Positions 16,115 to 25,280 are shown, counted from the first letter of the stretch. The stretch: DNA of 64,000 bases from Fen-549 sp964636655 (GCA_964636655.1 CAZWTK010000002.1:1-64000), one strand, 5' to 3'. Translations and numbers: made by a program. Notes: generated by a model not told the origin, from the sequence alone.

Positions 16115-16399
16115 CTACGCGAATCCCTCTGGGATCCGCCCCGCCTCGCGTGCCCGTTCGAGCAAGAGCAGCGCGTGCCGGCGCGAGATCCTCACCTCGG
16201 GGGTCAGCGGAACCGGGCGACCGGTCTCGACCAGTTGCTCGAGTTGCATCAGCGCCGTCACCGCCCACGGCGCCTCGGCGCGTGCCTGTGCGACCAGCTC
16301 GGCGAGTTCTTCCGGGTCGACTCGTATCGAGTCTGTGAGTGCTACTCGCCTCGTTCCGTCGATCGCCGCCGCCAGCTGATCGAGCGCCGACGATGTCAC
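16115..16399 (-). CDS. small protein with two degenerate copies of the SepIVA N-terminal motif
   Basis: 94 residues. Residues ~6-44 (LDQLAAAIDGTRRVALTDSI then RVDPEELAELVAQARAEAP) repeat the pattern of the sepIVA-like N-terminus encoded next door (V-LTD-RID-EE-...-LDQ-R). Residues ~50-88 (LEQLVETGRPVPLTPEVRIS...) repeat it again more loosely. There is no coiled coil, membrane segment or catalytic motif. The GTG start overlaps the coaD stop (GTGA). It may bind the same partner as the sepIVA-like protein; this is inference. Confidence 0.7.
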   Translation of the reverse strand: MTSSALDQLAAAIDGTRRVALTDSIRVDPEELAELVAQARAEAPWAVTALMQLEQLVETGRPVPLTPEVRISRRHALLLLERAREAGRIPEGFA

Positions 16400-16911
16400 G
16401 CCGCAGGCCCGCCGCCGTTGCCGAAGATCTCGTGGCAGCGTTCAGCAACCGCCGCCGGCACGAACTCCGAGACGTCGCCGCCGAAGGAAGCGATCTCCTT
16501 GACGCCGCTCGAGGAGACGAAGCTGTAGTTTGGCCCCGCCATCACGTAAACAGTCTCGAGCTCGGGCGCGAGCGTCCGGTTCAGGTGGCCCATCTGAAAC
16601 TCCCATTCGAAGTCGGAGATGGCGCGTAGCCCCTTCACCATCGCGCGCGCCCCGCAGCGCTTGGCGAAGTCCACGACCAGATCGTCGAAGGCTTCGACGG
16701 TGACGTTTTCGACACCGGCCAGCGCCTGCTCGAGAAAGGCGATCCGCTCCCCGACCGTGAAGGTTGGCTGCTTGTGATGGGGCTCGACGATGACGCCCAC
16801 GACGATGTGATCGAACACCGCCGCCGCACGCTGGATGACGTCCAGATGGCCGTTGGTGACCGGGTCGTAGCTACCCGGGCAGATCGCGGTGATGACGTGA
16901 GGCGCACTCAC
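16396..16911 (-). CDS. coaD: phosphopantetheine adenylyltransferase
   Basis: Penultimate step of coenzyme A synthesis, transferring AMP from ATP to 4'-phosphopantetheine. 171 residues with the nucleotidyltransferase signature PGSYDPVTNGHLDVIQRA, the KGLRAISDFEWEFQM segment and SFVSSSGVKEIA near the C-terminus. It overlaps rsmD by GTGA, a widespread pairing. Confidence 0.97.
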   Translation of the reverse strand: MSAPHVITAICPGSYDPVTNGHLDVIQRAAAVFDHIVVGVIVEPHHKQPTFTVGERIAFLEQALAGVENVTVEAFDDLVVDFAKRCGARAMVKGLRAISDFEWEFQMGHLNRTLAPELETVYVMAGPNYSFVSSSGVKEIASFGGDVSEFVPAAVAERCHEIFGNGGGPAA

Positions 16912-17450
16912 GAGCGAGCCCCGTCGTAGACGGTCACGCGTGCCGAGCCGTAGCGACGGCTGGTGCGCAGTTCGAGCGGCAACTCGGGCTCCAGGCGGCT
17001 TTCGGTCTCGACCACCGCGATGCCGCCGGCCTCGAGCAGCCGGGGAAGGTAGATGGCGAGTGTCTTTTGCATCTGTCGATATTCCTCGTAGGGCGGATCG
17101 ACCAGGATCAGATCGTATCGCCTGCCCGCGGCCGCATCGGCAGAAAGCGCGCGGCGGGCATCGGCGCGGACGATCTCGGCGCCGCTCAGATCGAGCTTGG
17201 CCAGGTTGCGCTCGATCACGCGACAGGCGTCGCGGTCGGACTCGACGAAGACGGCGCGCGCCGCGCCGCGGGAGAGCGCCTCGAGCCCCATGGCGCCCGA
17301 GCCCGCGAAGAGATCGAGCACCGTGGCGCCGTCGACGGGGCCGATCAAGCGGAAGGCGGCCTCGCGCACGCGGTCGCCCGTGGGTCTGGTCGAGCGCCCT
17401 TTGGGGGCGAAGATCCTTGCCCCTTTTCGATTGCCGGCGATGATGCGCAT
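16908..17450 (-). CDS. rsmD: 16S rRNA (guanine-966-N2)-methyltransferase RsmD
   Basis: 180 residues from ATG 17450 (MRIIAGNRKGARIFAPKG, the family's invariant start), with GAGG 8 nt upstream. The SAM-binding motif VLDLFAGSGAMGLEALSRGA and the catalytic DPPYEE are present. The frame stays open for another 80 codons upstream, but that part is not conserved and overlaps repeat sequence. It is followed by coaD with a 4-nt overlap. Confidence 0.95.
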   Translation of the reverse strand: MRIIAGNRKGARIFAPKGRSTRPTGDRVREAAFRLIGPVDGATVLDLFAGSGAMGLEALSRGAARAVFVESDRDACRVIERNLAKLDLSGAEIVRADARRALSADAAAGRRYDLILVDPPYEEYRQMQKTLAIYLPRLLEAGGIAVVETESRLEPELPLELRTSRRYGSARVTVYDGARS

Positions 17451-17491
17451 GCCTTTATCCTCGCCTTTCATGGGCGCCCACGTCGCCCCCA

Positions 17492-17698
17492 CCGTGCCTG
17501 GCACCGGGCCGCTCCCCCGGGACAGCGCTCGTGGGAACGGGGCGCGGGCCTGAGAGCAGGGATTTTCCACCTGGCGCCACGTCGGTTCGAGACAAAGGAA
17601 CGCACGTACAAGAGCCAGCCACTCGATCTCGGTTGTTTGCAGGGAAGTTACTCTGCGTGGACCTGCCCGCCCGGGACTTGTCCCGGTGCCAGGCACGG
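17492..17698. repeat. inverted repeat pair, GTGCCTGGCACC type
   Basis: CCGTGCCTGGCACCGGG (17492-17508) recurs as its exact reverse complement at 17682-17698. Each arm contains the palindromic GTGCC-GGCAC core typical of extragenic palindromic repeats in several phyla. The 173-nt spacer shows no gene. Confidence 0.75.
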
Positions 17699-17717
17699 GG
17701 ACATGTCCGGAATAGAC

Positions 17718-17747
17718 GGCGGGGCCACCCGGAGAGACGGCCCCGCC
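17718..17747 (-). terminator. GC-rich hairpin downstream of recG
   Basis: A perfect 9-bp stem GGCGGGGCC / GGCCCCGCC with a 12-nt loop, 150 nt past the recG stop. No U tract; it could be a backup terminator or a mobile repeat arm. Confidence 0.4.
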
Positions 17748-17855
17748 AGATTTCGGCCGCTTCGCGATAAGTCCGCGCCGAAGGCCATACGTAACCTAGG
17801 CGACCATTTGCGAAACGGCAACCACGTAGGCGTGGGCACATGGGCAAATGGGTGA

Positions 17856-17877
17856 GTCGCGGCAATCTCGCCGCGAC
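17856..17877 (-). terminator. recG terminator hairpin
   Basis: A perfect 8-bp stem GTCGCGGC / GCCGCGAC with a 6-nt loop starts 21 nt after the recG stop codon on the minus strand. Confidence 0.5.
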
Positions 17878-17898
17878 GAGTGACGGCGCCGGGCAGGG

Positions 17899-19890
17899 TC
17901 AGGTCAGCTCGCCCAGCTCCAGCTCGGCGAAGCGATCCTCCAGCTCCTCTTCCAGCGGCGTCCCGGCCAGGTTGGGCGCCAGCTCGCGGGCCGCGGCGCG
18001 AGCCTGCTCGAGCAGGGCTCGGTCGGCACGCAGGCGGGTGAAGCGAAAGTCCGACAGCCCCGCTTGCCTGGCGCCGAGCAGCTGCCCTTCGCCGCGAATC
18101 TCCAGGTCGACCTCGGCCAGCTCGAAGCCGTCCGAGGTCTGCACGAGCGCTTCCAGCCGCCGCTGCGCCGGCTCGCTCAGCTCCTCCTTGGGGCGCGAGA
18201 CGAGCAGGCAGTAGGACTGTTCGGCGCCGCGTCCCACCCGGCCGCGCAGCTGGTGGAGCTGCGCCAGACCGAAGCGGTCGGCCTCCTGGATGATCATCAC
18301 GGTCGCGTTCGAAACGTCCACTCCCACCTCGATCACGGTGGTGGCCACCAGCACGTCCAGCTCGCGCTGCTTGAAGCGGGCCATGATCTGGCGCCGCTCG
18401 GCCGGGCGCAAACGCCCGTGCATGCAGCCTATGCGGTATCCGGCCAACTCTCCCTTCCGCAGTCGCTCGGCCTCCTGCTCGGCCGCGCGCGCCTGGCCGG
18501 CCGCGTCGTCCACGAGCGGGCAGACGACGTAAACCTGGCGCCCGGCGTCCAGGTGCTTGCGCAGCCTGCGGTAGGCCTCCGCGCTGCGGTCGTCTGTCGT
18601 CCAGCTGGTGATCACCGGCTTACGCGCCGCAGGCGCGGCGGCGATCTCGCTCACCTCCAGGTCGCCGTAGAGCGTCAGGGCGAGTGTGCGCGGGATCGGC
18701 GTCGCGCTCATGTGCAGAACATGCGGCGAGTGACCCTCGGACAGCGCCGTCCGCTGCTCGACACCGAAGCGGTGTTGCTCGTCGACCACGGCCACGGCCA
18801 GCCTCCGGAACTGCACCTCCTTCTGAATCAATGCGTGCGTGCCGATGGCGATCTGCGCCTCGCCGCTTGCGATCCTCGCGCGTACCGCCTCGTGCTCCTT
18901 GGCCGGAAGGGCGCTCGTCAAGAGCAGGCACTCCACCCCGAGCCCGCGGCAGATCTCCTCGACGGTGAGGAAGTGCTGCTCGGCCAGGGTCTCGGTGGGC
19001 GCCATCAGGGCGCCCTGGAAACCGGCCTCGACCGCGCGCAGAAGCGCGTAGAGGGCAACCACGGTCTTACCCGAGCCGACGTCACCCTGGAGTAGGCGCT
19101 GCATCGGGCGCGAGCCGGCCAGGTCGCGGTCGATCTCGGCGATTGCCGCCTTCTGATGCTTGGTGAGGCGAAAGGGAAGCGCGGCCAGGTAGCTCTCGAT
19201 CAGGCTGCCGGGCGAGCCGAGCGCAGGCGCCTCGGAGCTGTCTCTGACGCGGGCGATGCGCGCCAGGGCGAGCTGGAAGAGCAGTAGCTCGTCGAAGGCC
19301 AGGCGCCTTCTCCCCTCTTCTCCCTGCCCCTGGCGTTCGGGCCGGTGCAGGGCGATCAGCGCGTCCGCGCGAAAGGGTAGGCCCAGCCGGGCGCCCAACT
19401 CGGCCGGAAGCGGGTCGGGTAGCCCGCGGGCGAGCGGAAGAACGCGTTCGACCAGGCCGCGCAGGCGCTTGAGCGAGACTTCCTCGCTGGCGGAGTAGAC
19501 GGGCGCGTTGTCGGCCGTGGCGCGCGGCTCGCCCAGGTCGTACGCCTTGACCACGAAGGAGCCGCGCCGGAGCTGTCCGCGCATGCGCAGACGCGTCCCC
19601 GGCGCCAGCTTCTCGGCCAGCCAGGTCTGGTTGAACCAGACGCAGGCCACCTCGCCCGTCCCGTCCGACACGAGCGCCTCGACCATCGACAGCCGCCGGC
19701 GCGGACGGCGCAGGCCCACCTGGCGCACCTCGCCTTCGATCGTCGCCTCCTCGCCGATCATAAGCTCGGCGACGGAGCGCTCGGGCGCGGCCGGCTCGTA
19801 GCGGAAGGGCCGGTACTCGAGCAGATCGCCCGCACTGCGGAGCCCGAGTCGCGCCAGCGAGCGCTCCAGCGCCACCCCGACGCCGGGCAG
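17899..19890 (-). CDS. recG: ATP-dependent DNA helicase RecG
   Basis: Branched-DNA helicase that reverses stalled forks and processes Holliday junctions. About 663 residues: N-terminal wedge/OB domain (~50-130), then Walker A GDVGSGKT, motif II DEQHRFG, SATPIPRTLA, the ATTVIEVGVDVSNA motif and the C-terminal QLRGRVGR helicase signature. The conserved RDLPGVG start lies upstream of the first GTG (19875). A CTG at 19890 with GGAG ten bases before it is the nearest workable start. The frame stays open further, so the true N-terminus may be up to ~40 residues longer. A TATACT hexamer lies about 140 nt upstream. Confidence 0.95.
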   Translation of the reverse strand: MPGVGVALERSLARLGLRSAGDLLEYRPFRYEPAAPERSVAELMIGEEATIEGEVRQVGLRRPRRRLSMVEALVSDGTGEVACVWFNQTWLAEKLAPGTRLRMRGQLRRGSFVVKAYDLGEPRATADNAPVYSASEEVSLKRLRGLVERVLPLARGLPDPLPAELGARLGLPFRADALIALHRPERQGQGEEGRRRLAFDELLLFQLALARIARVRDSSEAPALGSPGSLIESYLAALPFRLTKHQKAAIAEIDRDLAGSRPMQRLLQGDVGSGKTVVALYALLRAVEAGFQGALMAPTETLAEQHFLTVEEICRGLGVECLLLTSALPAKEHEAVRARIASGEAQIAIGTHALIQKEVQFRRLAVAVVDEQHRFGVEQRTALSEGHSPHVLHMSATPIPRTLALTLYGDLEVSEIAAAPAARKPVITSWTTDDRSAEAYRRLRKHLDAGRQVYVVCPLVDDAAGQARAAEQEAERLRKGELAGYRIGCMHGRLRPAERRQIMARFKQRELDVLVATTVIEVGVDVSNATVMIIQEADRFGLAQLHQLRGRVGRGAEQSYCLLVSRPKEELSEPAQRRLEALVQTSDGFELAEVDLEIRGEGQLLGARQAGLSDFRFTRLRADRALLEQARAAARELAPNLAGTPLEEELEDRFAELELGELT

Positions 19891-20063
19891 GTCGCGTAGG
19901 CTCCGAGAGAGCGCTTCCGCTCCGGCGAAGAAGCGGGGACGGGACCAGCTCTCCGGTGCGCCGGAGCCGGCGAAGACGACCGGGAGGCCGCTGGTTGTCT
20001 TTCTCTCAGGCAGCTGGTCCGAGTATAGGACCGGGGTCCGGACGGTTCGGACAGGAGCGCCGA

Positions 20064-21424
20064 TCAGGCTGCGTGCAGGTGGATGACCGCATCGAGACCG
20101 CCTGCGAGAGCCGCGCGCAACTCGACCCTGCCACCGTCGATCTCGATCAGACGCTTGACGATGGCTAGACCCAACCCCGAACCGGTCCCAGACTCGCCGC
20201 CGCGCCAGAAGCGATCGAAGGCGCGCTCGTGCTCCTCCTCACTCATGCCCGGCCCCTGGTCGATCACGTGCAGCTCACCGCGAGAGCCGCTTACGGTCAC
20301 CGTGCCGTTCGGCGGTGAGACGGCCAGCGCATTCGAGAGCAGGTTCTCGAGCGCCTGGCCGAGACGATCGGCCCCTACCAGAGCCGTTCCCGTCACATGC
20401 GCCTCGAGCTTCACTCCCTGCTCGGCGGCCAGCGCCGACCAGACCTCGATGCGATCGTCGACCAGCTTTGCCAGGTCGACTCGTTCGGGCGGCGATACCT
20501 CAGCCCGGGCCAGCGCGAGCAGGCCGTCGACGAGACGCGACAGCCGTTCGACCTCTTCCAGTGCCCGTTCGAGATCGGCCTGCCCGGCCACGGTCACTTC
20601 GCCGCCGATGATCTCCAGCCGCAATCTGAGCGCTGTGAGGGGCGTTCGCAGCTGGTGCGAGGCGTCGGCGACGAAATCCTCCTGCGAGCTCACGAGTTGC
20701 TCGAGCTCGGCAACCATGTGATTGAACGTCGCCGCGAGCGAGCGCACTTCGGGCGGCCCCGCCTGCTCGTCGGCACGCGCCCCGAGATCGCCCTCACCGG
20801 CCACGGCAGCGGCAGACTCGAGCTGCGCCAGCGGTGCGGACACCCAACGGGCGAAGCGAAAGCCCACCAGCGCCGCAGCCGCGAGCACCGTCCCGCCGAT
20901 TGCGAGCAGCATCAGCCAGTAGCGCCTGACGCGGTTCTCCACGGCCGAGGTTGGATAGGTGATGCGCACCGCCCCGGTCACACTCGAACCGGAAACGGCG
21001 AAGGTGGGCACCGCCACATAAAGCAGGTTTTGCTGCAGGGTGTTCGAGTAACGGATGCCCGGGTTCAGAGGTTTTCCGCGAAGCGCAGCGGCGATCTCGG
21101 GGCGAGATGCGAACGACCGGGGACCGCTCGCCGGCGGGCCGGTGTCGATGATCGCGACGCCGCGGTTGTTGACGATCACGACACGACCCCCGTTCTTGCT
21201 GTAGACAAGCGCCGAGGCGGCGAGCGTCTGAACAGCCGACGGTTGCGGATTGGGCCCACTCTCGAGCACATCCTCGGCAACGGAGGCGAAGGCGATGGCG
21301 TCGTTCTGGACCTTGGTCTCGAGATCGTGGCGTTCGTTGCGACCGTTGACGATCCCGAGTGGAATCTCTAGCACCGCCAGGATGAGTATCGCCAGGCCGA
21401 GATAGCTGAAGAGCAGCCGCCTGG

Positions 21425-21428
<4 letters not shown>
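20064..21428 (-). CDS. sensor histidine kinase, membrane-bound
   Basis: 454 residues from GTG 21428, which overlaps the response-regulator stop (GTGA). Membrane segment at ~7-27, an outer sensor loop ~30-168, a second membrane segment ~170-190, and HAMP ~192-245. HisKA is seen in FVADASHQLRTPL (H258). HATPase motifs are NLLSNALAVSPP, DQGPGMS, RFWRGGESGTGSGLGLAIV. It is divergent from the redox island at 22245, so it may sense envelope redox state or metals; that is inference. Confidence 0.93.
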
Positions 21429-22099
<671 letters not shown>

Positions 22100-22244
22100 G
22101 GCTTGTTGTGTCACCTACTCCGGTTCTTTGCGGAATCTTTGCAATCTTCGAGCGCTCTCTTACCCATCCGTGGCCATGATCTTGCGCCATCCGGGGCAGG
22201 CTGCGTATAGCGAAAGTACTACGACCACTCAGGAGGTGCCCGGA

Positions 22245-22580
22245 ATGAGAAAGATCTATGTGCTGATAGCGGCTCTGGTGGTAGCCGTTGCGGTAGTGCT
22301 CGGCACCTACGCCGCCACGCTTTCCACGGCACTCGGGCCGGCCTCGACAGCGCCGAACAACGCGAGTACCGTGGTCGCTCAGGGCAATCAGAGGTTGAGC
22401 GCGGCGAACGCGGCGATCAACGCGGCTCTGAGGCAGCAGCCCCCGTCAGCGAACGGCGGCCGTGTTCCCTTCGTCGCGCCTCATCCGGTAGTCGTGAACG
22501 TGACCGGCGGTGCGAGCGCAGCTCCCTACGCGGCCCCGGTGGCGCACTTCGGCGACGACGGGGGTGGTGGTGATGACTAA
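22245..22580 (+). CDS. small membrane-anchored protein A (redox island, copy 1)
   Basis: 111 residues from ATG 22245, eight nt after AGGAGG. One N-terminal membrane anchor (~4-24), then an outer Ala/Pro/Asn-rich tail ending in an acidic Gly cluster. The tail contains VTGGAS (T87-S91), slightly like the flavinylation target of ApbE, but there is no FMN-binding domain. Paralogue of the gene at 25281 (shared LGT[YF]A-T--T-LG after the anchor). It overlaps gene B as ATGACTAA. No family recognised. Confidence 0.7.
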   Translation: MRKIYVLIAALVVAVAVVLGTYAATLSTALGPASTAPNNASTVVAQGNQRLSAANAAINAALRQQPPSANGGRVPFVAPHPVVVNVTGGASAAPYAAPVAHFGDDGGGGDD

Positions 22581-23010
22581 CGCCATTGGACGTTTCTGGG
22601 CCGTCGCCGTCGCGCTCGTCGTCTTCTTCGTTCTCTGGGCGGTGCTGGCGGCCAAGCCGTGGGTCTCGTCGAGCACGCCCGCAGACCCGCGCCTGGCCGC
22701 TCTTCAGGCCCGGGAGCAGGCAACGCAGAATCGGGCACTTGCCGCCCAGCAATCGCTGAACAGGCGCTGGGCCGCCTATCGCTCGGCGCTCCTCAGGCAG
22801 AAGGGAACTCTGACGGCACAGCAGCGGGCCCAGCTCGCGGTGGCTCCGGCCGGACCCTCGGTGATCGTGAAGGTCACCGGCGCTGCACCGGTCACCCAGT
22901 CGACCAGTTCCAGGCCGGCCCTTGCCGCACCGGCGGTGCCCGCTGCCACGCCGTCCGTCGCGCAGACGCAGGCGGCAAGCACGGGCCAGGGTGGAAACGG
23001 AGGAGGCTAG
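22573..23010 (+). CDS. small membrane-anchored protein B (redox island, copy 1)
   Basis: 145 residues from ATG 22573, overlapping gene A by eight bases. An N-terminal anchor with MTN-x-x-GR and WAV-x-AAKPW (~8-30) is followed by a short helical segment (DPRLAALQARE ... RRWAAYRSALLRQK) and a Pro/Ala/Thr-rich tail with VKVTGAA near residue 100. It is paralogous to the gene at 25675. It ends two nt before the apbE start, so it is probably co-translated with it. The function is unknown; an extracytoplasmic partner of the redox proteins is inferred from context. Confidence 0.7.
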   Translation: MTNAIGRFWAVAVALVVFFVLWAVLAAKPWVSSSTPADPRLAALQAREQATQNRALAAQQSLNRRWAAYRSALLRQKGTLTAQQRAQLAVAPAGPSVIVKVTGAAPVTQSTSSRPALAAPAVPAATPSVAQTQAASTGQGGNGGG

Positions 23011-23011
23011 G

Positions 23012-23881
23012 TTGTCGGCAGAGCTTCAATCCGAGCCACGCCTGAGATACGAGTTTCGGGCGATGGGGACGACGATCGAGCTTCTACTCGATGCTGAGGA
23101 CGGAGAGCAGGCGCAGTCTGCTCTCCGCGCCGTAGAGGAGGAGTTCGAGCGGCTCGAGGCGATGCTCTCGCGCTTCCGTCCCGACTCAGATCTCTCGCGG
23201 CTCAACCACGACGGGCAGATCCTGGCGCCGCCCGACCTCGAGCGGTTGGTCGGACTAGCGCTGGAGGCGCGCGAGCGAACCGCCGGGCGCTTCGATCCGA
23301 CCGTCTATGACGCCCTGTCTCGGGCCGGCTACGACCGCTCCTTCGAGCAGGTCGAAGCCGAGGCCGAGGCCGACGGCCTACAGGGCGCTCGCTGTGGCGG
23401 TCGGGTAACGGTCAACCCCGCGACGGGCCGAATAGAGCTCGAGCCGGGCTTCCATATCGACCTCGGCGGCATCGGCAAGGGCTACGCCGTCGACCGCGCG
23501 ATCGAGATCCTGGCGGTGGAGGGGCCGTGCCTGGTGAACGCCGGCGGCGATTTGGCCGTACGCGGCGACAAGCCCTGGCCGGTGGGCGTCGAGGACGGGC
23601 CGACGCTTGAGCTGACCAGCGGAGCCATCGCCACCTCGGGGCGCGACCGGCGGCACTGGCGCCGGGGCGCCGAGGAGCGACATCACCTGATCAACCCGGC
23701 GACCGGCCGCCCCGCCGAGACCGATCTGGTGCGCGTGACCGTGGTCGCCCCGACCGCGATCGAAGCCGACGTGCTGGCCAAGACTCTCTTCCTGGGCGGC
23801 GAAGAGGAGGCCGCAGCCGCAGGAGCCCCGGCCCTGCTCGTTTGCGCCGACGGGCGCACGCGGCTGGTCGGCGGCCTCTAG
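23012..23881 (+). CDS. apbE: FAD:protein FMN transferase (ApbE)
   Basis: 289 residues from TTG 23012, preceded by GGAGGAGG. It transfers FMN from FAD onto Thr/Ser of target proteins, normally on the outer face of the membrane. Family motifs: FRAMGTTIELLL, HIDLGGIGKGYAVDRA, NAGGDLAVRG and HHLINPATGRP. No lipobox or clear signal peptide is visible, so its location is uncertain. It stands between protein B and the haem b membrane protein. No FMN_bind-domain target is encoded in this window, which leaves its substrate open. Confidence 0.95.
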   Translation: MSAELQSEPRLRYEFRAMGTTIELLLDAEDGEQAQSALRAVEEEFERLEAMLSRFRPDSDLSRLNHDGQILAPPDLERLVGLALEARERTAGRFDPTVYDALSRAGYDRSFEQVEAEAEADGLQGARCGGRVTVNPATGRIELEPGFHIDLGGIGKGYAVDRAIEILAVEGPCLVNAGGDLAVRGDKPWPVGVEDGPTLELTSGAIATSGRDRRHWRRGAEERHHLINPATGRPAETDLVRVTVVAPTAIEADVLAKTLFLGGEEEAAAAGAPALLVCADGRTRLVGGL

Positions 23882-23935
23882 GGTCACCGGCGTGCGTTTT
23901 TCATCCCGTTCTGGGAATATCGACTGAGCAAAACG

Positions 23936-24499
23936 ATGAAACACGACCCAACCTTCTGGATCCTCGCCCGCGCCAGCGGCCTCACGGCCTACATCCTGTT
24001 GACGCTGTCGGTGCTGGCCGGGATCGTCGTCAAATCGCGCCCGTTCGGCAGCAGGGTCAGGCAGCCCGCGGCGATCGACACGCACCGCACGCTTGCCGCG
24101 CTCGGGCTGGGCGCACTGGTCATTCACATGACGGCGCTCGCGCTCGACAAGACCGTGCGCATGCCTGTACGGGCGCTGTTCATCCCGGGACTCTCGCCTT
24201 ATCGACCCTACTGGGTGGCGATCGGCGTCCTCACGGCCGAGCTGATGGTGGTCGTCTACATCTCGTTCTCGCAGCGCAGGAGAATCGGCTTCAAGAACTG
24301 GCGCCGCCTGCACTGGGCGACTTACGCCGTGTTCGTGGGCGGGACGGCGCACGGGCTCCTGTCCGGTTCGGACAGCCGCCGCGTCTGGGCGCTGACCATC
24401 TACCTGGGGGCGATCGCCTCGGTCGCAGCGGCAACGACGTGGCGCGCGCTGGTCCCGCTCACACAAGGAGGAGGAAATGTTCCGAGTCGAGATCGATAG
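23936..24499 (+). CDS. ferric-reductase-like transmembrane haem b protein
   Basis: 187 residues with five hydrophobic segments (about 10-32, 51-70, 92-112, 126-144 and 150-168). Two His pairs, H50/H64 and H126/H139, are spaced 13-14 apart on neighbouring helices, the pattern of bis-His haem b ligation in ferric-reductase-like (FRD/YedZ) proteins. No FAD/NAD domain is attached, so electrons must come from a separate protein such as the ferredoxins here. It is followed by ferredoxin 1 with a 23-nt overlap. Confidence 0.85.
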   Translation: MKHDPTFWILARASGLTAYILLTLSVLAGIVVKSRPFGSRVRQPAAIDTHRTLAALGLGALVIHMTALALDKTVRMPVRALFIPGLSPYRPYWVAIGVLTAELMVVVYISFSQRRRIGFKNWRRLHWATYAVFVGGTAHGLLSGSDSRRVWALTIYLGAIASVAAATTWRALVPLTQGGGNVPSRDR

Positions 24500-24686
24500 A
24501 GACCTCTGCAGCGGTTTTGCCGCCTGCGTCGACGACGCGCCCGAGATCTTCAAGCTCGACGACTCCGGCACGGCGACGGTGCTCGTGCCCGAGACAGACG
24601 ACGAGCGAGCCTTGCAGGCCGCCGCGGACTGCCCGATGGCCGCGATTACGGTATTCGATGCAGAAAGCGGAGAACTTGCCAGCTGA
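24477..24686 (+). CDS. [3Fe-4S]-type ferredoxin 1
   Basis: 69 residues, start ATG right after AGGAGGAGGAA. The cluster pattern is CSGFAAC ... ADCPMAAI (C-x5-C ... C-P), that of single-cluster ferredoxins that partner cytochromes P450 and related oxidases; APEIFKLDD is the usual middle segment. It overlaps the haem b gene. It is a paralogue of ferredoxin 2 (26118), with near identity in the DxxLCSGF and ITVFDxESGE parts. Likely a cytoplasmic electron donor to the membrane protein. Confidence 0.92.
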   Translation: MFRVEIDRDLCSGFAACVDDAPEIFKLDDSGTATVLVPETDDERALQAAADCPMAAITVFDAESGELAS

Positions 24687-24957
24687 GCACAGACGTGGAC
24701 GTTTTCGCCCTTTCGCAGCGCGCTTCTGGCTCGTTGCGGCGCTCATCGCGCTCGTCTCGGCGCTGATTCTGGGAGCGAATCTCGCCTTGCTCGGATACGC
24801 CCAGCCGGGAAGCGACCCGGTGGGTCAGCTCACGCCCGCCCGACTGATGGAGATAGAGCACGGGCTACCCGGTAAGACCGGCACGGTCTCAACCGCCGTC
24901 ACTCCGCAACCGCCGCCTCACGACAAGCACATCGCGGGCGAGCGCAGCGACGACTGA
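24658..24957 (+). CDS. small single-pass membrane protein of redox island
   Basis: About 99 residues with a basic N-terminus, one membrane segment (~24-48, WLVAALIALVSALILGANLALL) and an outer tail rich in Pro, His and Asp (PQPPPHDKHIAGERSDD). It overlaps ferredoxin 1. The start is uncertain: ATG 24658 lacks a ribosome site, and TTG at 24676 in the same frame has GGAG close upstream. No homologue in the second half of the island; no family recognised. Confidence 0.55.
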   Translation: MQKAENLPAEHRRGRFRPFAARFWLVAALIALVSALILGANLALLGYAQPGSDPVGQLTPARLMEIEHGLPGKTGTVSTAVTPQPPPHDKHIAGERSDD

Positions 24958-25010
24958 GCGGCGCCCCATGGCCGGGCGCGCCTTGCGCAAGCGCCGCGAG
25001 TCTCCTTAGG

Positions 25011-25165
25011 GCCAATCCCGATAGGGATGTGCGGCCGAGGCGGTCAAGCCGTGGATGCCAGTGGCCGGAGGGTCGTGAAGGCGCACTGGTAGTGCGGGAA
25101 ATGGCCCTGCGGCCACTGGCGCCGCGGATCAGCCGCGCCGGGTATGCAGGCCTATTGGGATAGGC
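25011..25165 (+). ncRNA. structured RNA element upstream of second redox cluster (copy 1)
   Basis: 155 nt closed by a 15-bp outer stem with one mismatch (25011-25025 with 25151-25165). An inner perfect 10-bp stem GCCAGTGGCC / GGCCACTGGC and hairpins CGCACT-AGTGCG and GCGG-CCGC lie within. It shares the core (CCGTGGATGCCAG, AAGGCGCAC, GGTAGTGCG, CTGGCGCCGCGGA) with the element before rnc, while stem bases differ but stay paired. It lies ~115 nt upstream of gene A'. It may be a cis leader or a free RNA; strand is inferred from the downstream operon and matching orientation of copy 2. Confidence 0.6.
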
Positions 25166-25280
25166 ACTTAACCGAATCTTTCTCCTTTCCAGGCCAACGC
25201 TTGCCTTCGCTTGGCCCTCGCCTAAGTCCGACCGGGGTAGGTTCGTTTTATCGAAACAAGAGATGGGGGGTCGATCCCGG

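Larger units (their letters stand above)
17451..17898. other. 448-nt intergenic region with inverted repeats and hairpins
   Basis: There is no convincing gene between rsmD and recG. It holds a 17-bp inverted repeat (17492-17508 and 17682-17698), a CCGGGA-TCCCGG hairpin, a 9-bp GC stem (17718-17726 with 17739-17747) and the recG terminator hairpin (17856-17877). Open frames here lack ribosome sites and recognisable protein content. Confidence 0.7.

Noticed and set aside
17455..17865. 136-codon minus-strand frame in the rsmD-recG gap
   Set aside because: Overlaps inverted repeats, no ribosome site, composition like random high-GC sequence.
25011..25165. Structured element as a MITE
   Set aside because: Terminal inverted repeats fit a MITE, but the repeats differ between copies in a compensatory way and no target duplication is evident; kept as an RNA candidate.
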